From Pandoraea sp. ASV26 (lineage in GTDB: Bacteria; Pseudomonadota; Gammaproteobacteria; Burkholderiales; Burkholderiaceae): DNA of 64,000 nt. The DNA is taken from the NCBI RefSeq assembly GCF_016428915.1, contig NZ_JAELTP010000019.1, forward strand, positions 1-64,000. The letters are read 5' to 3'. A program made the translations under genes and the position numbers. Below are positions 27,403-36,673 of this stretch, one piece after another. The first letter of the stretch is position 1. Each line of letters starts with the position of its first letter. Under the pieces are notes generated by a model. The model was not told where the DNA came from and made no database searches. It saw only the letters and a list, made by a program, of their open reading frames with translations.

Positions 27403-28890
27403 TCAGAAGTCTTCGGCGTCAACGTCGTAATTCGACGGTTCCCAGCGAATCGCCAGCAATGCCAGCAAGCCGATGGCCGGGGCGACGGCGATCACCCAGA
27501 AGACCTTCGTCGCGAGCGCGGCCGCCAGTACCGGGAACAGGAACAGCGAGACGGTCGAGCTGGCGCGCATGAGCGTCTGGTTGAAGCCCACGCCCACGCC
27601 GCGCAGCGACGTCGGATAGCTCAACGACGCGAAGGTCATCGAATGTGCCCCCGGGCCGAAGCCCTGCCCCAGCAGGAACAGCGCGAGGAAGCCCAACGCC
27701 CACGCGACCTGGGCACCACCGTCCGGCTTGCCAACGAGGGCCAGACCGACCAGCGCCGTCAGTTGGAACGCGTAGCCGAGCACTGTCAATTTCCACGCAC
27801 CGACCTTCGGCACGAGACGCACGCCGAGCAGGCCGCCCGTGAACGCGAACAGCAGGTTCAGCGCGAGCGACATCAGAATCGTGGTGAGCATCGACTGCGC
27901 GAGGAAGCTGGCGATAATCACCGGCAGCCCGAACGCCACCGCGTTGTACGCGAACGACGATGCCACGGCGATGATGGTCGCGAGCGTCGTGCGACGCAGA
28001 TACACGCCCTTGAGCAGCGCACCGTAGTTGCTCCACGCGGCCGGTCGCTTCGGTGCCACGCGCTCGGCGTCGGCAGCCACTACAGCGTCGATGCCGTAGG
28101 AGCGCTTCAGAATCTTTGCCGCGCCCTCCAGATCGCCCTGATTGGCGGCCCACACCGGCGATTCGCTCATGTAGCGGCTACGCACGGCAATGATCGCCAG
28201 CGCAGGGATCGCACCGAAGCCGAGGATGATGCGCCACAACAGCGCACTGTGCGACGACGGCAATACCGAGTAGCACAGCAGCACGAGCAGATACGACGCG
28301 CAAATCGCCGCGTACCAGGTGGGACACCACATCGCGACGCGCGCGGCTTTGTTGCCCCGTCCCTTGAGTTTCGAGAATTCGGCGAGGAACGCCATGGCGA
28401 CAGGCAAATCGATGCCGACCCCCAGCCCCATCACGAAGCGCGCGCCCGCGAGCACATACTCGTTCGGTGCGAACGCACAGGCGATGGCGGCAATCACGAA
28501 GCACAGCATGTCGGCCATGAACACGCGATAGCGGCCGATGCGGTCGGTGAAGTAACCGCCGAGGAACGCCCCCACGATGGCGCCGAACGTGATGGCCGAC
28601 GCCACCATGCCCGTACCGGCCGGCGTGAGATGGAATTCGCGGGCCACGTCCTTCAGGCCGAAGGCGAGCGCGCCAAGGTCGTAGGCGTCGAGGAAGACAC
28701 CGCCGAGCGCGATCGCCACGATCCAGCGTGCGTTGGAGACGCGGGCGCCCCCCGCGTTGACGAGTTGCGCGACATCGGCCGCCGAGCGGATCACCGCAGG
28801 ACTGGCCGCACCAGTGGCTTGAGAAGCGGACGATGCCGCAGGGCTCGCGTGTACAGACGCGGCGGAAGATAAGGAGACGTCGACGGACAT
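27403..28890 (-). CDS. MFS transporter, sugar/acid porter type
   Basis: A 495-aa 12-helix transporter of the inner membrane. It has a 50-residue Ser/Ala-rich cytoplasmic N-terminus, then the pattern GGVFLDAYDLGALAFGL in helix 1, the motif A loop GGYFTDRIGRYRVF, and GLGVGIDLPVAMAFLAEFSK in helix 4, a signature of sugar-porter and aromatic-acid symporter groups. The central loop (residues 225-275) and a second half with GPGAHSMTFASLSYPTSLRG follow. Substrate is unknown; a sugar or organic acid imported with protons is likely. The ATG at 28890 was chosen because upstream codons are not conserved. Monocistronic. Confidence 0.85.
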   Translation of the reverse strand: MSVDVSLSSAASVHASPAASSASQATGAASPAVIRSAADVAQLVNAGGARVSNARWIVAIALGGVFLDAYDLGALAFGLKDVAREFHLTPAGTGMVASAITFGAIVGAFLGGYFTDRIGRYRVFMADMLCFVIAAIACAFAPNEYVLAGARFVMGLGVGIDLPVAMAFLAEFSKLKGRGNKAARVAMWCPTWYAAICASYLLVLLCYSVLPSSHSALLWRIILGFGAIPALAIIAVRSRYMSESPVWAANQGDLEGAAKILKRSYGIDAVVAADAERVAPKRPAAWSNYGALLKGVYLRRTTLATIIAVASSFAYNAVAFGLPVIIASFLAQSMLTTILMSLALNLLFAFTGGLLGVRLVPKVGAWKLTVLGYAFQLTALVGLALVGKPDGGAQVAWALGFLALFLLGQGFGPGAHSMTFASLSYPTSLRGVGVGFNQTLMRASSTVSLFLFPVLAAALATKVFWVIAVAPAIGLLALLAIRWEPSNYDVDAEDF

Positions 28891-29345
28891 AATGCAGAAC
28901 CGGGAAAATCGATGATTGGCCAACCCAGCGCCAAAAGTCGCGATGTTACCGCTTGGTACCGGGAGCATCCAAGTCTTTTATGGTTATATGCTTAGATCTT
29001 TCCCGCGTCATACGGCATCTTTTGGAAATTTACCGGCGAAAAACCTCGATCACCTCACCAAAAATTAGCGGATTTCACCTTTGCGTTAAGCATTTACAGA
29101 GCATGTCCCCATGTCTCGCATGAGGGGAACAGGATCGAAGAACGCCTCGAAATGGGCGGGTCCGTCGCAAATCCGCATCTTTGTGGCATCTCCCGGATTA
29201 CAAACGCTTACCTTTTCTTACAGCACAAAGGTCTGCGGAACCCTACATTCCGCGTCGTGGTCGGAACAGATCTGCCATATTGTGCGCAACGTCCCCCGAC
29301 TGCGGGGACGGCGCATTTACCTCACGCTCACGAGGACGAACCAAA
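28891..29345. other. 455-bp divergent intergenic region
   Basis: This lies between the minus-strand MFS gene and the plus-strand lipoprotein gene. The part from 28975 to 29060 is unusually AT-rich for this genome (TTTTATGGTTATATGC and around) and may carry the MFS promoter. A broken hairpin CCCCATG/CATGAGGGG stands at 29107-29129. I find no credible gene, and no promoter that I would place with confidence. Confidence 0.45.
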
Positions 29346-29861
29346 ATGAACATCAAAGCACTTACGGGAATCAGCGCGGCACTGGCCGCCGTCATGTTGT
29401 CCGGTTGCGTTGCGCCGGGACCGCAATACGGCTACCAGCAACCGGGCTACCAGCAAGGCTATCAACAGCCGGGGTATCAGCCGGGCTACCAGCAACCGCC
29501 TCAACAACAACAGCAGATTCCGGGAGCGCTTTACGGTCGTGTCGAATCGATCGAGCAGATGAACGGGGCCAATAACAGTCCGAACATTCTCGGTACGGTG
29601 CTCGGCGGCGCGGCCGGCGGCCTGCTCGGCAACACGATGGGCGGCGGACGCGGACGCACTGCCACCACCATCGGCGGTGCCGTGATCGGCGCCATCGCGG
29701 GCAACCGCATCGAGAACAGCATGGGTCAGCCGAACGTGCTGTATCGCATCACGGTGCGTCTGGATGACGGGCGCGTCGCGACCGTAACGCAAGCGCCGCC
29801 GCTGCGCGTGCAACAAGGCCAGCGCGCCGCCGTCGCGAACGATACGGTGTATCCGTACTAA
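29346..29861 (+). CDS. glycine-zipper outer-membrane lipoprotein (SlyB/PcP type)
   Basis: A 171-aa lipoprotein. The signal peptide ends in the lipobox LSGC (Cys21). A Pro/Gln/Tyr-rich region with imperfect PGYQ repeats follows (residues 25-57), then the 17-kDa-antigen-type glycine zipper (LGTVLGGAAGGLLGNTMGGG and TTIGGAVIGAIAGNRIE) that forms a hairpin at the membrane, and a C-terminal beta domain (YRITVRLDDGRVATVTQAP). SlyB-like proteins stabilise the outer membrane under stress. GAGGA lies nine bases before the ATG. A perfect terminator follows. Confidence 0.9.
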   Translation: MNIKALTGISAALAAVMLSGCVAPGPQYGYQQPGYQQGYQQPGYQPGYQQPPQQQQQIPGALYGRVESIEQMNGANNSPNILGTVLGGAAGGLLGNTMGGGRGRTATTIGGAVIGAIAGNRIENSMGQPNVLYRITVRLDDGRVATVTQAPPLRVQQGQRAAVANDTVYPY

Positions 29862-29882
29862 TAGAGACTCACCACTAAAACG

Positions 29883-29922
29883 AACGCCCGCCGGCTCATC
29901 ACCGGCGGGCGTTGTCGTTTTT
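29883..29922 (+). terminator. intrinsic terminator after the glycine-zipper gene
   Basis: AACGCCCGCCGG at 29883-29894 pairs perfectly with CCGGCGGGCGTT at 29902-29913 (12 bp), followed by GTCGTTTTT. Confidence 0.88.
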
Positions 29923-29943
29923 ACGCCGAAAATGCTGCGCTGC

Positions 29944-30025
29944 GGGGGACGCCCGGGGGACGGCGGAGGACAATAATGGGAAGCCTGTGCGTTCATACGC
30001 AAAGCGAATTTAGCCTGATAAGATA
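29944..30025 (+). promoter_or_regulatory. candidate promoter region of the exopolysaccharide initiation gene
   Basis: Two GGGGAC boxes 11 bases apart occupy 29945-29950 and 29956-29961, within GGGGGACGCCCGGGGGAC. GGACAATA follows at 29968-29975 and a possible -10 TAAGAT at 30019-30024, followed by ACGCGC. A closely similar set of elements precedes the Wzz-type gene at 40.5 kb. Confidence 0.4.
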
Positions 30026-30103
30026 CGCGCGACCATCGGAGGGCCTCCGCCGTTCCGGAATTTTGTCGAGTCCGCCAGTTACCGCTACCCTTCGAATTCC
30101 GTC

Positions 30104-31519
30104 ATGTCGACACAGACGACCTACCACCATCGGCTCTTCATGGCGATGGTCGGCGGCTTCAGCGCCGTGCTCAACGCGGGCGCCTTCTTCACGGTCCTGC
30201 AACTCAACGGACTCGATCCCTATACGCCCTTAGGTCTGACACTCGTTGGCGCGCTGGGCGTCGCCGCATTCATCGTCTTCGCAAGTTTTCACCTGCTGGC
30301 CAGCGCCCGCAACGTCGGCTGGATGCTCGGACGCGGCGCCATGCGCTGGTGCCGGTTGCTGCTGACGACGATCGTGCTGCTGTTTCTGACGTACGAGCGC
30401 ACCGAAGACGTGCGCATCATGGTGGCCGAGTGGACGCTGCTGGCATTGCCGATGCAGATGATCGCGCTGGCCGTCCTGCGCGGCATGGCGCACAGCATCA
30501 ACAACGCCCCGGGCAATCAGCGCCGCGCCGCGTTCTTCGGCTTCGGCGCCGAGGCGCGCAGACTGCATTTGCGTCTGCGCCGCTCGCCGATTCTGGGCAT
30601 TCAGGTCTCGGGCTACTACAACGAGACACCGGTCGCGCCGGAAGGCGACGAAGTGCTGCCGCCCTACCTCGGCCGTTACGGCGACGCCGCGGCGCACATT
30701 CAGGCCAACGAGTACGAAATCGTCTTCATCGCCATCGGGCAACAAGACAACAAGGAACTCACCAGCGAAATCGTCAACCGCTTGTACGATTCCACGGCCT
30801 CCATCTACCTGCTGCCCGAGTTCCGTTTCCCCGGCGACATGCCGATGACCAGCACGGATCTCGCGGGGGTTCCGCTGCTGGCGCTGCACGACATCACGGT
30901 GCAGGGTCTGTTGCGCATGATCAAGCGCGGCATCGACATTGTGGGCGCGACAGTGCTGCTGATATTGCTGGGCCCGGTGATGATCGCGATTGCCATCGCC
31001 GTGCGATTGGATTCGCCCGGCCCGATCCTCTTTCGTCAACGTCGCTACGGCGAACGCGGCGAACCGATCATCGTGCGCAAATTCCGTTCGATGCGAGTCA
31101 CCCAGCCGGAAGATGCGGCGGCGGCCGCGACGGGCGGGTTGCGCCAGGCTTACGTGGGCGACAGCCGCATTACGCCGCTGGGCAAGCATCTGCGCCGCAC
31201 GTCGCTCGACGAGTTGCCGCAGTTGTTCGATGTTCTGGGCGGCTCGATGAGCCTTGTCGGCCCTCGCCCGCATGCCGAAGAGCACAACGAAATGTACCGG
31301 CGGCTCATCCCCGGCTACATGCTGCGCCATAGCGTCAAGCCGGGTATCACGGGATGGGCGCAGATCAACGGCCTGCGCGGAGAGACCGACACGCCCGACA
31401 AGATGCGGCTGCGTGTCGAGTACGACCGTTACTACATCACCCACTGGTCGCTGTGGCTCGACATCAAGATCCTGCTCAAGACGATTCCCGTGATCGTGAC
31501 GGGACGCAACGCCGTCTGA
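30104..31519 (+). CDS. undecaprenyl-phosphate glucose/galactose phosphotransferase
   Basis: A 471-aa polyprenyl-phosphate hexose-1-phosphate transferase that starts repeat-unit synthesis on undecaprenyl phosphate. Four N-terminal helices are followed by a nucleotide-binding-like domain (AAFFGFGAEARRLHLRLRRS), a fifth helix (VGATVLLILLGPVMIAIAIAV) and the catalytic C-terminus with LDSPGPILFRQRRYGERGEP, KFRSM, LDELPQLFDVLGGSMSLVGPRP and KPGITGWAQINGLRGET. This is the WbaP/BceB/EpsE layout. It opens the exopolysaccharide locus. The ATG at 30104 is preceded by a weak ribosome site. Confidence 0.93.
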   Translation: MSTQTTYHHRLFMAMVGGFSAVLNAGAFFTVLQLNGLDPYTPLGLTLVGALGVAAFIVFASFHLLASARNVGWMLGRGAMRWCRLLLTTIVLLFLTYERTEDVRIMVAEWTLLALPMQMIALAVLRGMAHSINNAPGNQRRAAFFGFGAEARRLHLRLRRSPILGIQVSGYYNETPVAPEGDEVLPPYLGRYGDAAAHIQANEYEIVFIAIGQQDNKELTSEIVNRLYDSTASIYLLPEFRFPGDMPMTSTDLAGVPLLALHDITVQGLLRMIKRGIDIVGATVLLILLGPVMIAIAIAVRLDSPGPILFRQRRYGERGEPIIVRKFRSMRVTQPEDAAAAATGGLRQAYVGDSRITPLGKHLRRTSLDELPQLFDVLGGSMSLVGPRPHAEEHNEMYRRLIPGYMLRHSVKPGITGWAQINGLRGETDTPDKMRLRVEYDRYYITHWSLWLDIKILLKTIPVIVTGRNAV

Positions 31520-31569
31520 GCGACGTGGCTCGCCGCTCGCGCCGCGCGGCGTCCCTCCTCATGCCCCCA

Positions 31570-32400
31570 TCACGCCGACGGCCGTCCCGCGCGGGCGAAC
31601 TCGCGCCACTGCCGCCAGCAAATGCCGATAAAGCGCCGGTCGTCGACGAGATAGCGCCGCCACATGCGGCCCGGGTTCTGCAAGATCCGGTAGATCCATT
31701 CGGTGCCCGTGCGCTGCATCCACTTCGGCGCACGCTTCTGCATGCCGGCGGCGAACTCGATCGCCGCGCCAACGCACAGCATCACACCGCCCGGCATGGT
31801 GTTCGCGTAAGCCATCGCCCAACGCTCTTGCTTAGGCATGCCAAGACACACGAAGATGAGGTCGGGCGCAGCCGCACGAACGCGTTGCGCGATCTCCTGC
31901 CCTTCCGGCCCGGTCGGATCGAATGTCATCGAGGGGATCATCACCGTGAAGTCGAGCCCCGGGAAGCGGCGCGAGAGCCCTTCGGTCAACTGCGTCTCCT
32001 GCCCCGGCCGGCCGCCGACGAAGACCGCGCGGCGCCCCGCTGCGCGTGCCCTGTCGCACAACGCGGGCAGCAGATCGGCCCCGGTCACGCGCCCCGGCAA
32101 CGGCATGCCGAAGAGCCGGCTCGCCCAGATGATGGGCATGCCGTCGGCGAAGAGGAAATCGGCCTCACGGTACTGCTGCTTGAACTCGGGTTGGGTATCG
32201 AGCCGCACGATGTGATCGACGTTCGGTGTCACGACGATGCGCGAACGCCCGTCGCGTTGCGCAGCGACATTCGAGAGTACGTCGACCGCCGTATCGAACG
32301 GCACGGCCGCGATATTCAATCCGAACAGCGAGATGCTCGGCTCGAAGCGATCGCGAACGGAGGTGTCCGGCGCTGTTTTCAGATCGGTGTCACGCGTCAT
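31570..32400 (-). CDS. WecG/TagA/CpsF-family glycosyltransferase
   Basis: A 276-aa GT26 enzyme that adds a sugar (ManNAc, ManNAcA or glucose in known members) to a lipid-linked acceptor at the inner face of the membrane. Conserved parts are IVVTPNVDHIVRLDTQPEF, FLFADGMPIIWASRLFG with the catalytic Asp, PLPGRVTGADLLPAL, VGGRPG and FVCLGMPKQERWA, and the C-terminal GTEWIYRILQNPGRMWRRYL. The ATG at 32400 (MTRDTDLK) was preferred to upstream codons that encode a basic, non-conserved stretch. Convergent with the initiating transferase, divergent from the GMC gene. Confidence 0.92.
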   Translation of the reverse strand: MTRDTDLKTAPDTSVRDRFEPSISLFGLNIAAVPFDTAVDVLSNVAAQRDGRSRIVVTPNVDHIVRLDTQPEFKQQYREADFLFADGMPIIWASRLFGMPLPGRVTGADLLPALCDRARAAGRRAVFVGGRPGQETQLTEGLSRRFPGLDFTVMIPSMTFDPTGPEGQEIAQRVRAAAPDLIFVCLGMPKQERWAMAYANTMPGGVMLCVGAAIEFAAGMQKRAPKWMQRTGTEWIYRILQNPGRMWRRYLVDDRRFIGICWRQWREFARAGRPSA

Positions 32401-32642
32401 GACTTGTCGTTTCCCTGTCGCCCGGCAATGCCGGATACGTTCGATGGCAGGCACGATAGTAGCAGCGTGTCCCGCGCACGTCAGCGACACTTTTCACCAC
32501 AGCGCACGCACCCGCCGCGAAAAGCCGTCGTTGCGATGTCAGGGATCGGCTACCATCGCAGCGGCTGCCCGTTGCACGCGTGCCGCCCCTTTGCGCCCAC
32601 TTCTCTTTTCACCGTTAGCTACGCTGCCGGTTGCCGCAGACG

Positions 32643-34388
32643 ATGATCCTCGACGCTCACGACATTCCTTCCGGCACCTGCCTGCAAGCCGATCTGTGCA
32701 TCGCAGGCGCAGGCGCTGCGGGCATTACGCTGGCCCTTGCCCTCGAAGCAAGCGGGCTCGACGTGATCCTGCTCGAGAGCGGTGGCGACGCGCCCGAACC
32801 CGCCGTTCAGCAGCTCTACGCCGGCACGGTTGCCGACACACGGCTTCACCCGCCTGCCGACAGCTACCGGGTGCGGCGCTTCGGCGGTTCGACCACGCTG
32901 TGGGGCGGACGCTGCATGCCGCTCGACGCCATCGACTTCGAGACACGCGACTACATGCCGCACAGCGGCTGGCCTATCGGCCTGAACGACCTGATGCCGT
33001 GGTACGGGCAAGCCAACGCGCTGTGCGAAGCCGGCGAATTCGCCTACACGGCAGAACAGGCGTTCCCGCGGCCATCGCACCCATCGCCGCCGATGATCGG
33101 CAACTTCGACAGCGACGTGTTTTCGACGAACACACTGGAGAGGTTTAGTTGTCCGACGGATTTTGGCGCACGTTACCGCCACCGTCTGGCCAGGGGACGG
33201 GTGCGCGTCATACAGCACGCCAATCTCTGCCACCTGCCCATGCAGGAAGGCGCGGCGCGTCTTGTCGGCCCGGCCGACGTGCGAACGATCGATGGCAACA
33301 CGTTTACCGTCGCGGCGCGTGCCTACGTGCTCGCCACCGGCGGGCTCGAAGTGCCTCGCTTGCTGCTGAGCAGCCCCGGCGTGAGCGGCCGGGGCCTCGG
33401 GAACGCGCATGACGTGGTGGGCCGCTATTACATGAGCCATCTGGCCGGCACCATCGGTACGGTCGATCTCTCGAAGGCCACGTCGGTCTGGCATGGCTAC
33501 GACGTCTCGGACGAGGGCATCTATTGCCGACGCCGTCTGGCCCTGCGAGCGCAAGCGCAACACGCGCTTCGCGTGGGCAATTTCATCGCCCGGCTGCACC
33601 ATCCGCGCATTCCCGACGCCGGGCATGGCAACGGCATTCTCTCGGCGCTGTATCTGGCAAGACCCATCGTGCCGTATGAATACGCGAAGCGCCTGTATGG
33701 CGACGCGCCCGGCGGTGTCGGGAACTGGCTCGCGCACGCACGCAACGTCATCACGGACGTACCGAACACCGTGCGCTTCCTGACACATTGGCTCTCGCAC
33801 CGAACGCTGGCGGCCCGGAAATTCCCGTCCGTGATCGTGCGCCCGGCCAACCTTCGCTTCAGTCTGGACTTCCATGCGGAGCAGGTGCCCAACGCCGATA
33901 GCCGCGTAACGCTGGGCAACGAAACGGATGCGCTGGGCATGCGCCGCATTCACATCGACTGGCGCTATACCCCGCAAGATGTCGACACCGTCACCCGTGC
34001 GCTGGCCGCGCTTGCGCAGGAAATCGAACGCACGGGCGTCGGTCACTTCTCGTATGACCCTGCCGAGGTGGAAGCCGAAATGACGCGCTACGGCGCCTAT
34101 GGCGGCCACCATATCGGCACCGCCCGCATGGGCGACGATCCCCTGAGCAGCGTGGTCAACGCCGAGAGCCGCTTGCACGAGGCAGACAACGTGTTCATCG
34201 CTGGCGCAGCAGTCTTCCCGACCTCCGGTCAGGCAAACCCAACGTTGAGCATCGTGGCGCTCGCGCTGCGGCTTGCAGACCACTTGAAGACGCAGGCCAA
34301 CGTGTCTGCACTGCCCCTGCCTGCGCCGTCGACAGGTTCGATCGCTTCGACAGCTTCAACGTCATCCCTCCCATCCACTGCTAACTGA
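32643..34388 (+). CDS. GMC-type FAD-dependent oxidoreductase
   Basis: A 581-aa flavoenzyme. The FAD dinucleotide fold opens CIAGAGAAGITLALALEASG with the ribose-binding Glu in LLESGG; GGSTTLWGGRCMPLD is the GMC signature. The C-terminal block HHIGTARMGDDPLSSVVNAE, then ADNVFIAGAAVFPTSGQANP, carries the FAD and active-site His positions. Enzymes of this group oxidise sugar or alcohol hydroxyls. Its place within an exopolysaccharide cluster suggests oxidation of a sugar or lipid-linked intermediate. No signal peptide. The last 30 residues are Ser/Thr-rich. A TTG 12 bases earlier is an alternative start. Confidence 0.88.
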   Translation: MILDAHDIPSGTCLQADLCIAGAGAAGITLALALEASGLDVILLESGGDAPEPAVQQLYAGTVADTRLHPPADSYRVRRFGGSTTLWGGRCMPLDAIDFETRDYMPHSGWPIGLNDLMPWYGQANALCEAGEFAYTAEQAFPRPSHPSPPMIGNFDSDVFSTNTLERFSCPTDFGARYRHRLARGRVRVIQHANLCHLPMQEGAARLVGPADVRTIDGNTFTVAARAYVLATGGLEVPRLLLSSPGVSGRGLGNAHDVVGRYYMSHLAGTIGTVDLSKATSVWHGYDVSDEGIYCRRRLALRAQAQHALRVGNFIARLHHPRIPDAGHGNGILSALYLARPIVPYEYAKRLYGDAPGGVGNWLAHARNVITDVPNTVRFLTHWLSHRTLAARKFPSVIVRPANLRFSLDFHAEQVPNADSRVTLGNETDALGMRRIHIDWRYTPQDVDTVTRALAALAQEIERTGVGHFSYDPAEVEAEMTRYGAYGGHHIGTARMGDDPLSSVVNAESRLHEADNVFIAGAAVFPTSGQANPTLSIVALALRLADHLKTQANVSALPLPAPSTGSIASTASTSSLPSTAN

Positions 34389-34401
34389 GCCAGCCCGCCA
34401 C

Positions 34402-35331
34402 ATGAAAGTCCGCATCCTCGTCACCGGCGCGACCGGCTTCATCGGTCGTCACGTCGTCAAGACACTTGCTGCCACCGATTGGGCCGAGCCGATCGCCGCC
34501 TCCCGCCGCGCCGACGCCGGCCTGCGCGTCGTCGACGCGCTCGACGCCTCCTCGCTGGGGGCCGCACTCGCCGACGCCGACGGACTCGTGAACTGTGTTG
34601 CCGGCTCACCGGAGACGATCGTCGCCAACGCGCGCGCGCTGCGTGCTGCGATTGACGCGCGCAGCACACCGGTACCTGTGGTGTATTTCAGTTCGATGGC
34701 CGTGTATGGCACGGCCGAGGGCCACGTCGACGAGACCGCCGCGCTCGCCGGGGCGAGTCCTTACGGCATGGCGAAGGTGGAAGCCGAGCAGGCACTCGCC
34801 GGCCTGCCGACGGTTTCGTTGCTGCGCCCAGGGTGCGTCTATGGCGGAGGCAGCCCGCAATGGTCGGCGCGCATTGCGGAACTGTTGCGCGCAGGACGCC
34901 TGGGCGATCTCGGTGCGGCCGGCGACGCGCACAGCAATCTGGTCCATGTGAACGATGTCGTTGCGGCCGCACTGAGTGCGCTGCGTGGCCCTGACGCCGG
35001 TGGCCGCGCGTACAACCTCGCGATGGCCAACGCACCGCGCTGGAACGAGTATTTCATCGCCTACGCGATGGCGCTGGGGGCGACGCCCGTCAAACGCATT
35101 GGTGGACGGCAACTGAAGATCGAGACGAAACTCGTCGCGCCCGCCCTGAAGATTGCCGAAATTGCGGGCCGCAAGATCGGCCTGAAAGGTCTGCCGCCGC
35201 CGCTGCCGCCGTCGCTCGCCCGCCTCTGGCAACAGGACATCTGTCTCGATGCGAGCCTTGCCGAAAAGACCTTCGATCTGACGTGGACGCCGTGGCGCGA
35301 AGCGGTTCAGGCAGAAGCCGCACGACCCTGA
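34402..35331 (+). CDS. NAD-dependent sugar epimerase/dehydratase family protein
   Basis: A 309-aa extended short-chain dehydrogenase. The cofactor loop is GATGFIGRHVV, the catalytic residues are in YFSSMAVYG and SPYGMAKVEAE (Ser-Tyr-Lys), and RPGCVYGGGSPQW and HSNLVHVNDVVAAAL are typical of nucleotide-sugar epimerases and reductases. It probably makes or modifies a nucleotide sugar for the polymer. It starts 13 bases after the GMC gene, so the two likely form an operon and may act on the same sugar. It converges with the flippase gene with no gap, leaving adjacent stop codons. Confidence 0.87.
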   Translation: MKVRILVTGATGFIGRHVVKTLAATDWAEPIAASRRADAGLRVVDALDASSLGAALADADGLVNCVAGSPETIVANARALRAAIDARSTPVPVVYFSSMAVYGTAEGHVDETAALAGASPYGMAKVEAEQALAGLPTVSLLRPGCVYGGGSPQWSARIAELLRAGRLGDLGAAGDAHSNLVHVNDVVAAALSALRGPDAGGRAYNLAMANAPRWNEYFIAYAMALGATPVKRIGGRQLKIETKLVAPALKIAEIAGRKIGLKGLPPPLPPSLARLWQQDICLDASLAEKTFDLTWTPWREAVQAEAARP

Positions 35332-36672
35332 TCAACGGCGGGAGAGACGTCCCGCCGTCCAACGCCAGAGCGTGGTGAACGGTGACACGCCGAGCAGTCG
35401 GCGTGCCGCCCAGGCCGCAGCGGCACCATTCACGGCGATGGCGAGCGACGCCGCCACCGACGCCCCGACGCTCCCACCGAGAGGCGTCAGCACCGCAAGT
35501 CCGAGCAGCAGCACGACGACGGATACCGCATTGATTCGCATGAGCGCGCGCGTGTGCGTCGTCATGCCGAGCAGTTCAGGCATGGCGGTGAAACAGGCGG
35601 CGGCCATCTGCCCCAGCGCCAGCACGCGCAATGCGCTCGCGCCATCGTCGTAGCCGTGACCGAACAGGCCGAGCAGATGCTGCGGCACGAGCAACATTCC
35701 CAGCGTCACCGGCAGCGCCAGACACAGCACCAGTCCGATCGCCTGCGCCGCACTGCGCTCCAGCCCCGGCAGATCCTGACGCGCGTAAAGGCTCGCGAAT
35801 CGCGGAGCGGCCATTCCGGTCACGCCGCTGATCAGAATATTGACGACCAGCGCGAGACGCCACGCGAGCGCGAAAAGCCCCGTCTCGCGCGACGTCGCGA
35901 CGATGCCGAGAACGATGGCCGGCGCCGAGGTAATCAGCAGCTTGGTGAGTTCCAGCGAGAAAAGCGAGAGACCGGGTTTGAGCAAGCCCGGGATGGCGCC
36001 GTGGGGCCTGCCTGCCGGAACCTCGCGCAAGAAACGGCGCAACAGCACCGCACCGGCAATCGCCGCGAGCGTGAAACTGACGGCGATCAGCACGAGTGTG
36101 TTCGCCACCGTCAGGTGGCCCGTGACCACCAGCGGGATGACGGCCACGCAGAAGATCGCCGGCCAGAGCCACGAGTAGATCATCTGGCTGTAACCGACCC
36201 GCTGCAATCCGGCGAGCGCGCCCGCGAGCGCCGCCCCCACATTCTGCGGAATGAACGAGAGCGCGCCCAGCATGAGCGGCACGGCAAGCTCCGGCTTCCT
36301 CAGCACGTCGTTAGCGAAGAGCGACGCCCCTGCGGCCAGCAAGACCGACACCGCTGCCGACGCCAAAAAAACATGCATTAGTGCACGTCGAATCGTCGGA
36401 CGAACCGCGCCGGACTGCCCCGACGCAATGTCCATCGCCAACTGACGCGTGAGCGCCTGATCGATGCCCAACCGCCCGAACCCCGCGAGCGCCACCATCG
36501 TGCTGAACACGATGTAGAACTTGCCGGTGTCGACAACGCCGAGTGCCGCGGCCACCAGCAGGTGAAAGCCATAGCGGCTGGGAAGGTCCAGCAAGCGAAC
36601 GCCAAGGCTGATGACGCTGCCGCGAATCATCGATGCGCCCGTCCTGCCGGGCGAGGTGCGCGCGTCCGTCAT
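35332..36672 (-). CDS. Wzx-type polysaccharide flippase
   Basis: A 446-aa protein of about 12-14 helices in the MOP/PST superfamily, which turns undecaprenyl-linked repeat units to the periplasmic side. Typical features are the N-terminal GSVISLGVRLLDLPSRYGFHLLVAAALG, the repeated paired helices with small loops, and the central SLELTKLLITSAPAIVLGIV. The ATG is two bases from the stop codon of the upstream glycosidase gene, so it is translated from the same message. Part of the minus-strand wza-wzy-GH44-wzx series. Confidence 0.87.
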   Translation of the reverse strand: MTDARTSPGRTGASMIRGSVISLGVRLLDLPSRYGFHLLVAAALGVVDTGKFYIVFSTMVALAGFGRLGIDQALTRQLAMDIASGQSGAVRPTIRRALMHVFLASAAVSVLLAAGASLFANDVLRKPELAVPLMLGALSFIPQNVGAALAGALAGLQRVGYSQMIYSWLWPAIFCVAVIPLVVTGHLTVANTLVLIAVSFTLAAIAGAVLLRRFLREVPAGRPHGAIPGLLKPGLSLFSLELTKLLITSAPAIVLGIVATSRETGLFALAWRLALVVNILISGVTGMAAPRFASLYARQDLPGLERSAAQAIGLVLCLALPVTLGMLLVPQHLLGLFGHGYDDGASALRVLALGQMAAACFTAMPELLGMTTHTRALMRINAVSVVVLLLGLAVLTPLGGSVGASVAASLAIAVNGAAAAWAARRLLGVSPFTTLWRWTAGRLSRR

Positions 36673-36673
36673 G

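Noticed and set aside
29111-29575. Plus-strand frame beginning MSRMRGTGSKNAS upstream of the glycine-zipper lipoprotein
   Set aside because: It is out of frame with the lipoprotein and overlaps its signal peptide; the lipobox frame is clearly the coding one.
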